From a virus: a DNA stretch of 64,000 nucleotides. The DNA is taken from positions 1 through 64,000 of IMG/VR virus record IMGVR_UViG_3300032073_000004; one strand, given 5' to 3'. Of this stretch, positions 15,776-22,460 are shown in pieces (position 1 is the stretch's first letter; every line of letters begins with the position of its first letter). The notes below the pieces were generated by a model, which was not told the DNA's origin, searched no databases, and was given only the letters and a program-made list of their open reading frames with translations. The position numbers and the translations under genes are program-made.

Positions 15776-16323
15776 TAATAGTATCCTCTGATATACCTTC
15801 TTGATCTACTCGGCTCGATAGAACCTTTCTTCTCTCCGTGTTTTACATCGCCTAGCTCTGTAGAATCTTCAGCGTCGGGTGATGTCATCTTGTCTATTTC
15901 CTGATTTCTGTAGCTCTGGTCGTAAGCGAAATATGGTTGCTCTTCTTCCATGAATTTAGCAACAGATAACATAGCAAAGTTTTCAGCGGCATAATTTTCA
16001 ATGTTCGACTCCGGGTATGTCGCTTCCATTGAGCCATACACATTTCCGCCTTGGACGCTCTCTGGAATTACTACGCCATGCCTAAAAAGATAGTCGAACA
16101 TTCTAGACTGTGCAGCATACACGCTATCGTTGAGAGACTCTTTAGCAAATGCAACGATCTTCTTTTTCTCTGGCATGATAACAATGTCCATATCAATGTG
16201 GTCAAATATCATGACATTTCCGTCGATGCTTCTTCGGGCCTTCAATTTAAAAGTTAGACCCTCGTCCGTATTCTGCACTCTTGAGTTTTGTCCGTCTTTG
16301 TCGAATTTTACTTTAATTGGCAT
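15775..16323 (-). CDS. Head-region protein of unknown function
   Basis: The frame is open from GTG 16335, but ATG 16323 (MPIKVKFDKDGQNS) has a better placed GAGAAG and is preferred, giving 182 residues. The middle is a compact alpha/beta region (GLTFKLKARRSIDGNVMIFD, DMDIVIMPEKKKIVAFAKE, SRMFDYLFRHGVVIPESVQGG). The C-terminal third is acidic then basic and ends RSRRYIRGYY. I do not recognise the family beyond its usual place between portal and protease. It overlaps the preceding gene by 11 bases. A prohead core or portal-associated role is inferred. Confidence 0.65.
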   Translation of the reverse strand: MPIKVKFDKDGQNSRVQNTDEGLTFKLKARRSIDGNVMIFDHIDMDIVIMPEKKKIVAFAKESLNDSVYAAQSRMFDYLFRHGVVIPESVQGGNVYGSMEATYPESNIENYAAENFAMLSVAKFMEEEQPYFAYDQSYRNQEIDKMTSPDAEDSTELGDVKHGEKKGSIEPSRSRRYIRGYY

Positions 16324-17131
16324 TTTGCTTCTCACTTAGCATCTCTTGGACTTCTAAGATCGTCATCAATGCTTTTTCGTCAATTTCTTTCTTTTTGTAG
16401 CTCTCTAGGATATCTACGACGTCGGACATCATCTTCGATACTTTCTCGTCGAGTGAACTCTTGCTTCTCTCAACTAGGGAACTTTTCAAGTTTGCCAACT
16501 CCTCGTTCAAGTGAATTTTGAACTCTAGGCCGTTGTCGATAAATGAAAGGATATACTTGCTCAATAGCTCTTTCTGTTCTTCAAGCAAATTTTCTGAATA
16601 TTTCTGATTGAACTTCTTTACAAATAAGTTAAAGGAAAGCTCGTCAATATGCTTCATCTTGTTTGGGTCTTCTTGACTCTTTGCGGTCATGCCTTCAATA
16701 AGAACTTTCTTTACCTTATACTTCTCTTGTGCTGCAGCTTTGTCACTAAACATAGTTGAAACGCTAGCAAGGCTCTTATAAGACGGTACGAAATTTCCGT
16801 AAAAGCTTCTATCCAAATTCTTGTTGATGAAGTTTATTAAACTCGTCTTTTGTTCGAAAAGCTTTTCCTTGTTCAAGGCAGAGTGCGCTCTGCAGTTTTC
16901 TTCAATAATGAAGTCTGCTTCGTCGCTTTCAATCTCTTTAGCGTCCAATACGCTCTTGTATAGGCTTAACTCCTTGTGGAGTTCTGTGCCTGTTTTAAAG
17001 TGTTCCTGCAAGGCTCTTTTGATAGTATCTCTTTTGTCGAGGTCTTTGCTTATCATAGCATTGGTCATCTCGACTACAAGTGATTCGTACAAAAAGCCAG
17101 TATTTCTTTTCTTATTATGCTTCTTGCTCAT
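16313..17131 (-). CDS. Head-region helical protein, possibly prohead core
   Basis: This 272-residue, lysine- and glutamate-rich protein is nearly all helical, with heptad-like stretches (LLEEQKELLSKYILSFIDNGLEF, LKSSLVERSKSSLDEKVSKMMSDVVDILESYKKK). It begins MSKKHNKKRNTGFLYESLVVEMTNAMI. The NTGFLYExLVxExT start is one I associate with T4-like marine phages directly after the portal gene. It overlaps the portal end by 17 bases. The composition fits a scaffold or core protein, but T4 gp22 similarity is not evident by eye. Confidence 0.65.
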   Translation of the reverse strand: MSKKHNKKRNTGFLYESLVVEMTNAMISKDLDKRDTIKRALQEHFKTGTELHKELSLYKSVLDAKEIESDEADFIIEENCRAHSALNKEKLFEQKTSLINFINKNLDRSFYGNFVPSYKSLASVSTMFSDKAAAQEKYKVKKVLIEGMTAKSQEDPNKMKHIDELSFNLFVKKFNQKYSENLLEEQKELLSKYILSFIDNGLEFKIHLNEELANLKSSLVERSKSSLDEKVSKMMSDVVDILESYKKKEIDEKALMTILEVQEMLSEKQNAN

Positions 17132-19088
17132 CTTTGTTTATCTCCATCAAGCTGGAAATCAGTGACTTGACTTCCTTCGCAGAACCAAAAAGTACCTGCT
17201 CTTGTTTGTTATAAGTAGTTTCTTTTCCCTCTGGAAGACCTATGGCCGCACGATCTAATCCAATTTTACCGGGGAACACATTTCTTTTTGAACTAGAAGC
17301 TAGCTCTCCCGATGCTCTTGCTTTCAGAGACTTTTGTCTTGCAGCGTTTACTTTTCCATTCGGGTTGCTTCGGTATGTCTTGCCTTTCCAGCCTGGCCTT
17401 GTGTACTTCTGGCCTGGTACAATACCGTCTGTGTTCTGCTCTGTTTCTGCAACTGGCTCATCTCCACCAAGATCCGCATCTGGGGCTGGGGCGTCTGGGC
17501 TTGTAATAAGCATACTGTCGTCTTCAGGTGGTGTGTCTGTACCGGCTGTGTCGCCAGTAAGATCATCTAAGTCTGGGCCTGCATCACCACCAAGATCATC
17601 GTCTCCCTCAAAGCCGCCGCCGCCAGCTTGAAATCCTTCTGATGGTTCTCCTTCGGCCACTGCAGCAAGAGCCGCTTCGAACTTCTTATCGTGAAATGTC
17701 TCTCTCTGAAGTCTAATAATCTCATCATCGGTAAGGCCAAACAACTTAGTTGCAATCCAGCGTTTACTAAAAAGTCCCTCTCCTGCCTGTGCAGCAACAT
17801 CAAACTTTGTTCTCCAGTGTTCCAGTTCTTGCAGTTCAGCGATCTTGGAAGGGTTGTTTAGTGATAAAGTAAAATTCAACAAGTCTTCCCCTCGGAAGCC
17901 GAGCGTAAACAAGTGAATAATTCCTATCTTCTCAAGTTCAGAAACAACAGAACGCTGAAGTCTCTGGATGGTTCTCGCAAAGCGAACGTCTTTTTGTGCC
18001 AACGTTGTTTTATCTTCTCCTGAGTTTTCATCTCTAGAGAGGTAAGACTGTGGGATCTTCAATGCTGAGAATAGTTTATCTCTCAGGTACTTAACATCAT
18101 CAATGTCTCCCGTAAAAGTTCCTCCTGGCAATGATTCAATCTTTGAGGTTGAGTCTCCTCTAGTTGGCAGAAAGTAATCTTCCTCGACAGACAATGGGTT
18201 GTATCGCAAGTCAACCCTGCCAGTGGTGGTATCAACAACTTGGTTCCGCTTCATGGATGTGATGACTTTTTGCATATACTGTTCCACATCTTGAGGAGCA
18301 ATGTTTCCGACATCAATATAAAACACACGGCGTTCTGGTGAACGGACGATGCGATATGCCATCATAGCGTCTTCTAATAAAGTTAACTGTCTCCAAATTC
18401 TTCTAGCTGGTTCTAGTACGGATGTGCCGTATGGAGAATACTTATCGTTTCCAAGAATGCGGAAGTGGGCAACCTGCCAGTTTTCGAAAGTTAAGCCGCC
18501 AGAGTTCCACTGAAATTGTACATAGTTGGGGTTTGTTGGGTCTTCTCCTTCTAGTCTCTCTACTTCATGAGAAGGTAAGCCCACACAACTTTTTACACCC
18601 TCTACTTCATCAATGTCCAAGTAAAGAAAATAATCTCCGTACTTACACATGCTTCGGCACCAACCAAACAAGTTAAATTCCACATTCATAATATTGTGAT
18701 ATAAGTTTTTAAGCAAACTGCGTATCTCTTCGTTCTCACAATTTACCCGAAGCATATCCTCAAGAGTGGTATGCGTCGTCATCTCGTCTGCATAGATGTC
18801 CATCGCGGAGGCAATCTCCGGCACATATTCCATCTGATCGAAGTCTGAATATCTTTCTGCTCTATTCTGGTTCGAGAAAGATTCTTGGTTGTACTTTAGA
18901 AGAGGGTTTTCAATGCTCTTCTTGAATGTCATGCCTTGGGCCGAGCGAAACTTGTATTTGTCTAAGTCTCTTCTTCTTTGTTGCCGATATGTCTGGGCTC
19001 TTCTACCCGTAACTGGACCTGATAAAAGTCTGGTCAGCTTTTTAAATAATGATGATTGTGCGTTTCTAGGGTTGTTATTGTTGGGCAT
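17115..19088 (-). CDS. 20: Portal protein (T4 gp20 type)
   Basis: This 657-residue protein forms the head vertex channel through which DNA enters and to which the tail attaches. Portal-like segments include NQNRAERYSDFDQMEYVPEIASAMDIYADE near residues 75-104, LLKNLYHNIMNVEFNLFGWCRSMCKYGDYFLYLD, VAHFRILGNDKYSPYGTSVLEPARRIWRQL, IVRSPERRVFYIDVGN and KDVRFARTIQRLQRSVVSEL. It is longer than T4 gp20 (about 520 residues) because of an acidic, Asp/Gly/Pro-rich C-terminal extension from about residue 490 (FEGDDDLGGDAGPDLDDLTG) followed by a basic RPGWKGKTYRSNPNGK stretch. It starts four bases after the terminase stop, as in a coupled packaging operon. Confidence 0.93.
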   Translation of the reverse strand: MPNNNNPRNAQSSLFKKLTRLLSGPVTGRRAQTYRQQRRRDLDKYKFRSAQGMTFKKSIENPLLKYNQESFSNQNRAERYSDFDQMEYVPEIASAMDIYADEMTTHTTLEDMLRVNCENEEIRSLLKNLYHNIMNVEFNLFGWCRSMCKYGDYFLYLDIDEVEGVKSCVGLPSHEVERLEGEDPTNPNYVQFQWNSGGLTFENWQVAHFRILGNDKYSPYGTSVLEPARRIWRQLTLLEDAMMAYRIVRSPERRVFYIDVGNIAPQDVEQYMQKVITSMKRNQVVDTTTGRVDLRYNPLSVEEDYFLPTRGDSTSKIESLPGGTFTGDIDDVKYLRDKLFSALKIPQSYLSRDENSGEDKTTLAQKDVRFARTIQRLQRSVVSELEKIGIIHLFTLGFRGEDLLNFTLSLNNPSKIAELQELEHWRTKFDVAAQAGEGLFSKRWIATKLFGLTDDEIIRLQRETFHDKKFEAALAAVAEGEPSEGFQAGGGGFEGDDDLGGDAGPDLDDLTGDTAGTDTPPEDDSMLITSPDAPAPDADLGGDEPVAETEQNTDGIVPGQKYTRPGWKGKTYRSNPNGKVNAARQKSLKARASGELASSSKRNVFPGKIGLDRAAIGLPEGKETTYNKQEQVLFGSAKEVKSLISSLMEINKDEQEA

Positions 19089-19091
19089 GCT

Positions 19092-20684
19092 CTATCCTTT
19101 AATAAGCCAAGAGAATTCTCTGTAGTTGTCTTGTTCGGTTTTGCGTCGTAAGTTCTTCTCGTGGTCTAGCTTACTATTATAACCTATTTGTCCTGGAATT
19201 TTAGTGTTCATTTTTGTATTTGACATAATCATTGCGTCCAAACAGGCTCTATTGTATTCCTCTGCTCTCTTGTTGGCCACCAGTGCGGTGTCCCTTACCC
19301 AGCAGGCAATTGCCAAAGACATAACAAGGTCATCATTATATCCCCTCATGGCTTGAGGTCTTCCATTTTGCCAAACAAAAGTCCTAATTTCGTCCACCAG
19401 GCGGTTGGAGCTAACATTAAGTAGTTTATTGCGAATGAATTCTTCTAACTTTGCGATGATAAGTGGGCGAGTTTTCATTGATGTAGTGAACCCAGGTACA
19501 GCATTTGACTTATTTTCTCCCATCAAGGGATCAATGTACTCGTGACTGCCCTTGAGGGAGTAATACAAATTACTATAGCTCATCTCTATAAGCTTCTCTA
19601 GGACGTTAAAACCAATGTTATTGTTCTCGACGACAAGCATGGCTCCGCCATACTCATTCCCGGTGGTGTACAGTAACTGAGAAAACATCTCTAGGTTTGG
19701 CTTTCCTTTATATTCTGCAACTACCTCCATGTTGTCCACGTCGATCACATGAAAGACGGAGAAATCTTTGCCATCGCCACGGGCGACATCGGCTACGACA
19801 AGGTATTTTGAGCTGTTGTTTCTTTCTTTCCATATCCACAAATTGCGGTCAAAGCCAGTCCTGTGCTTCGGCTCTGTAACTTTTTGCTCTATTCTCTCTA
19901 TATCATCTGGGTGTATAACTGTTTCTCCCGATGCGAGAAAAGAACATTCCAATTCCTGAGCTATGTCTCTCCGTGGCATGTTTCTGGTTTCTTTCTTAAA
20001 CCATCCTGCATCTCTATCCGGATGCTCATCCCATTTTAACTTTGTCGGAAAGAAGTCGTTGTTCTTGTTTTCTGAATCTGTGTATGTTTTGTGGAACCAG
20101 TTTCCCACACCATTTGGTGTTGATAGGGCGATGCAGCGACCACCAGTAGAGAGAGTAGGATAAAGACCCATCCAGAGCTCCTCTAAGCCCTCCACATGGG
20201 CGGCCTCGTCAATAACGAGCAGAGACAAGGCTTCCGAACGTCCGGCGTCTCCGGAGGTCGAGGAGGCCTTTATTTGGGAACCGTTTGCAAGTTCAAAAGA
20301 CTGCCTGTTATCTATCTCTATTTTTGCAGTAACAAGCCACTCTGGTAAGTTCTTGATAATGTTCTTGACTTTTTTAACCAGATTGACTGCAGTTGATAAT
20401 TTTGTAGCGATAATGAGAACATTCTTCTCCTTATGGAAAAGCATGAGCCACGCGACATATGCTGCAGTTACTGTCGAAATACCCAACTGTCGTGCTTTGA
20501 GAATAACGTTGAAGCGATAGTCATCAAAGTCTTGCAAAAGCTGGGTCTGAAAGTCATAAGTCTTGAAAAGAAGTTGACCTTTCATTGGGTGTGTTATTTT
20601 TGCGTAGTTGTTCGTAAAGTATACAGGATCTCTCCCGCACTTCACAATCTCTTTCATTAGAGATTTCTTATCTAGTGAAACCAT
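19092..20684 (-). CDS. 17: Terminase large subunit (T4 gp17 type)
   Basis: This 530-residue protein is the ATP-driven packaging motor and headful nuclease. The ATPase half shows FNVILKARQLGIST (Walker A variant, residues 58-71), LSLLVIDEAAH (Walker B with Asp159/Glu160) and the coupling-motif region IALSTPNGVGNWF near 185-197. The RNase H-like nuclease half has YLVVADVARGDGKDFSV (Asp299), MLVVENNNIG (Glu353) and GYNDDLVMSLAIACW (Asp451/452). The length is close to gp17-type terminases. No small terminase subunit is recognisable next to it; the gene is preceded by the Hc1-like gene and followed by the portal gene. Confidence 0.95.
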   Translation of the reverse strand: MVSLDKKSLMKEIVKCGRDPVYFTNNYAKITHPMKGQLLFKTYDFQTQLLQDFDDYRFNVILKARQLGISTVTAAYVAWLMLFHKEKNVLIIATKLSTAVNLVKKVKNIIKNLPEWLVTAKIEIDNRQSFELANGSQIKASSTSGDAGRSEALSLLVIDEAAHVEGLEELWMGLYPTLSTGGRCIALSTPNGVGNWFHKTYTDSENKNNDFFPTKLKWDEHPDRDAGWFKKETRNMPRRDIAQELECSFLASGETVIHPDDIERIEQKVTEPKHRTGFDRNLWIWKERNNSSKYLVVADVARGDGKDFSVFHVIDVDNMEVVAEYKGKPNLEMFSQLLYTTGNEYGGAMLVVENNNIGFNVLEKLIEMSYSNLYYSLKGSHEYIDPLMGENKSNAVPGFTTSMKTRPLIIAKLEEFIRNKLLNVSSNRLVDEIRTFVWQNGRPQAMRGYNDDLVMSLAIACWVRDTALVANKRAEEYNRACLDAMIMSNTKMNTKIPGQIGYNSKLDHEKNLRRKTEQDNYREFSWLIKG

Positions 20685-20691
20685 AAAAGTC

Positions 20692-20886
20692 CTATCTTTT
20701 GGCTTTGCGACTCTCTCTTACTTCCAAAACCAAACCACGAAGGCCTTTAAGTAGCTTAGATGCGTCTAGACACTTCTTCCGAAGGCGTACTCCCGCTGCA
20801 CCTACGCCACGATCAAATTTCTCGGCGTCTTTTTGTGCACCCTGCAAGAGTTCTACAATTTCATTCAATTCATCAAGTGTCAACAT
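20692..20886 (-). CDS. Hc1-histone-like small basic protein
   Basis: This 64-residue protein resembles bacterial/chlamydial Hc1-type histone H1 homologues: LLQGAQKDAEKFDRGVGAAG followed by VRLRKKCLDASKLLKGLRGL and a basic end ESRKAKR. The shared pattern is DAEKF-x3-G-xAAG-xRxRK-x3-...KxLxxLR, the hallmark of the short Hc1 core. Hc1 proteins bind and condense DNA. The gene lies eight bases upstream of the terminase start and overlaps the preceding gene by 14 bases. The position suggests a link to packaging. It might act like a small terminase or as a DNA-compaction protein, both inferences. The lysine-rich tail of true histones is short here. Confidence 0.65.
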   Translation of the reverse strand: MLTLDELNEIVELLQGAQKDAEKFDRGVGAAGVRLRKKCLDASKLLKGLRGLVLEVRESRKAKR

Positions 20887-21271
20887 CTTTAGTTACCCCA
20901 TTAGGACGCCAGCCATCAAGCCATCTTTCTTCCCTGTCTTCGACATATTGTATATAACATTCTTGACAACAAGAATATTTATTCAAAAACAGATTGTCGC
21001 CCTTAGAGAGCGAAAAACAGCCGCATGCCTCGCATTTCCTGCTTTGTCTATTAATAAATAGATTTGAGGATACAAAAAACCCTTCATGCTTTTCCTTAAC
21101 TTCTTTATCTTTTCTTGTTTTTTCTCTTTGGTAAACTTTTTTCATTTGCTCAAGGTACTGAGCCTCTTTTTTGGCATCCCAACCTGCTTTTGGGTTGGTC
21201 ACAGATTCTTCCCCATACTTCTCTGAAATTGCTTTTTCGTAGTGGGCTATGTCAACGTCTTTCTTATTCAT
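20873..21271 (-). CDS. Zinc-binding protein of unknown function
   Basis: This 132-residue protein has a charged helical N-terminal half (YLEQMKKVYQREKTRKDKEVKEK). Its cysteine module is RKCEACGC at residues 79-85 and YSCCQECYIQYVEDREERW at 99-117, consistent with one structural zinc bound by two CxxC pairs. The YGEESVTNPKAGW start, GFFVSSNLFI and CYIQYVEDREERWLDGWRPN form a set I associate with small proteins next to terminase genes in marine T4-like phages. Its function is unknown. A packaging or transcription-accessory role is possible by location only. Confidence 0.75.
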   Translation of the reverse strand: MNKKDVDIAHYEKAISEKYGEESVTNPKAGWDAKKEAQYLEQMKKVYQREKTRKDKEVKEKHEGFFVSSNLFINRQSRKCEACGCFSLSKGDNLFLNKYSCCQECYIQYVEDREERWLDGWRPNGVTKDVDT

Positions 21272-21428
21272 CTTGAGTTCCCTCTCTCTGGTTCTGTAGC
21301 AGAGACAAGTCTCCCCTTAAATCCGACAGTTGGTCCGATGCTGAGCTAAGTTGCCATTTCAAGCGATCAATCAAGTTTTCTAGGCCGCTAATTCTTTTTT
21401 CCAAAATATCAATTTTGTCCTGAGTCAT
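21264..21428 (-). CDS. 54-residue coiled-coil protein
   Basis: A small frame begins at ATG 21428 (MTQDKIDILEKRISGLENLI) and ends at TAA 21264-21266. It overlaps the upstream gene by 20 bases and the downstream gene by 8, and fills what would otherwise be a 137-base gap in a tightly packed operon. The protein is a continuous heptad helix (ILEKRISGLENLIDRLKWQL, LSDLRGDLSLLQNQRE) with an SlyX-like look. No function can be assigned. Overlap geometry and heptad pattern are the evidence that it is real. Confidence 0.6.
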   Translation of the reverse strand: MTQDKIDILEKRISGLENLIDRLKWQLSSASDQLSDLRGDLSLLQNQREGTQDE

Positions 21429-21861
21429 TTGTTATTTGTACCGCCGCATAAAATATAGTAACAGAGAGGATAATACCACTCAAAGTTCCAGTAACAAACC
21501 ATACCGGACCCATTGCTGGTGGTTCCTTTTTTAACAGTTCGTTTAATCTAACTATCTCTTTCTCTTGCAAATCGACAAGTATCTTGTTTTGTTGAACATC
21601 TGTTCTCAAGATTGCCTCTGATGTCATTTTTTCAAGATTGCACTTGTTAATTTGTTTACTCTTCTCGTTTTCGATAAGCAGGTTGCATTTTGACTTTTCG
21701 AATTCCTTATCTGCTACGATCTTAGCGGCAGTTGTTGGGTCCATCAAAACGCCAGTAAATGGTGCAGGATCATCTTTGTGAAGCGGCTCTACCCTCTTCT
21801 CTGTCGCATAAGATGACGAAGCTTGTAAAGCAAGCAATAGAATAACAGCAATAAACCTCAA
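21409..21861 (-). CDS. Exported or envelope protein, possible lysis accessory
   Basis: This 150-residue protein has an N-terminal signal-like segment (MRFIAVILLLALQASSSYA, cut probably after YA). It then has KDDPAPFTGVLMDPTTAAKIVADKEF, a coiled region with two cysteines (CNLLIENEKSKQINKC) and a C-terminal transmembrane segment (WFVTGTLSGIILSVTIFYAAVQI). The 'APFxGVLxxPxxAAKIxAxKE' segment is one I associate with small envelope proteins in phage lysis regions. With the two membrane proteins upstream it makes a plausible holin/spanin-like cassette. Endolysin activity is not visible here. The assignment is inference. Confidence 0.65.
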   Translation of the reverse strand: MRFIAVILLLALQASSSYATEKRVEPLHKDDPAPFTGVLMDPTTAAKIVADKEFEKSKCNLLIENEKSKQINKCNLEKMTSEAILRTDVQQNKILVDLQEKEIVRLNELLKKEPPAMGPVWFVTGTLSGIILSVTIFYAAVQITNDSGQN

Positions 21862-22212
21862 CTAAAACCTCTCTTTTATCTTCCTAGCTAACTCATCTAT
21901 ATCTTCCTGAAGTTCTTCTTCGAGATTGTCCCTCTCGTTCTCAAGAGCCCTTATGTCTTTTCTTATAGACTTTTGTCTCTCTTCTTCTTTTTCGAGTGTT
22001 GCAAGGGCGCTTCTGCTCACCTCTTCAATGGCGTCTTTGTTTGCTTTGTGAGACTCCTCAAGAGCTTTCTTATAATCTTCTCTCGTCTGCTGCATAGAAC
22101 CAAGAAGGGCAGCTATCTTGGAGCGGTAAAAAAAAGCACATACCAGCAACAGAACAACTACTGCTGGTATTTTCCAATGGTGCTTTAAAAATAAAATTAC
22201 CCTGCCTAACAT
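21862..22212 (-). CDS. Membrane-anchored coiled-coil protein, i-spanin-like
   Basis: The frame extends upstream to 22338, but the start is placed at ATG 22212 (MLGRVILFLKHHWKIPAVVV), which shares TGATG with the stop of the preceding gene; this gives 116 residues. The upstream extension would lie wholly inside that gene. One N-terminal transmembrane helix (residues about 11-30) is followed by a long charged coiled coil to the end (EEERQKSIRKDIRALENERD, LEEELQEDIDELARKIKERF). This is the layout of an inner-membrane spanin such as Rz. No separate lipoprotein Rz1 with a lipobox was found nearby, so the role stays tentative. Confidence 0.6.
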   Translation of the reverse strand: MLGRVILFLKHHWKIPAVVVLLLVCAFFYRSKIAALLGSMQQTREDYKKALEESHKANKDAIEEVSRSALATLEKEEERQKSIRKDIRALENERDNLEEELQEDIDELARKIKERF

Positions 22213-22451
22213 CACGCGCTTTTCCAAGCAACGGCTAAGTCTACTGCTGCTTGGCCACCAATGTAAACAAGCGAAATAGCTACCCAGTCGGACGACTGTA
22301 GGCCGCCTGTGTACAGAAGGGCAGAGCCAGTAAGCCATACCAAAAGTTTTCTGGATGTTACTTTGCTAATAATTTTATCAAGTGCTCCGCCTTTTGGCAG
22401 GGCTTTGTTCACCAACTTAGCGGGTGAGTCTGTCTTTTTTCTAGTTGCCAT
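22212..22451 (-). CDS. Small two-helix membrane protein, holin-like
   Basis: This 79-residue protein starts at ATG 22451 behind AAGGAGA. It has a basic N-terminus (MATRKKTDSPAKLVNKALPK) and two hydrophobic segments, LLVWLTGSALLYTGG (about 36-50) and WVAISLVYIGGQAAVDLAVAW (about 56-76). Size, charge and two membrane helices suit a class II-type holin. The two genes after it also look like envelope proteins. There is no sequence motif specific to holins, so this is context-based. Confidence 0.55.
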   Translation of the reverse strand: MATRKKTDSPAKLVNKALPKGGALDKIISKVTSRKLLVWLTGSALLYTGGLQSSDWVAISLVYIGGQAAVDLAVAWKSA

Positions 22452-22460
22452 ATTGTCTCC

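Noticed and set aside
22213-22338. N-terminal extension of the coiled-coil membrane protein.
   Set aside because: It would lie entirely inside the holin-like gene. The ATG at 22212 sharing TGATG with the upstream stop gives a normal membrane-anchored product.
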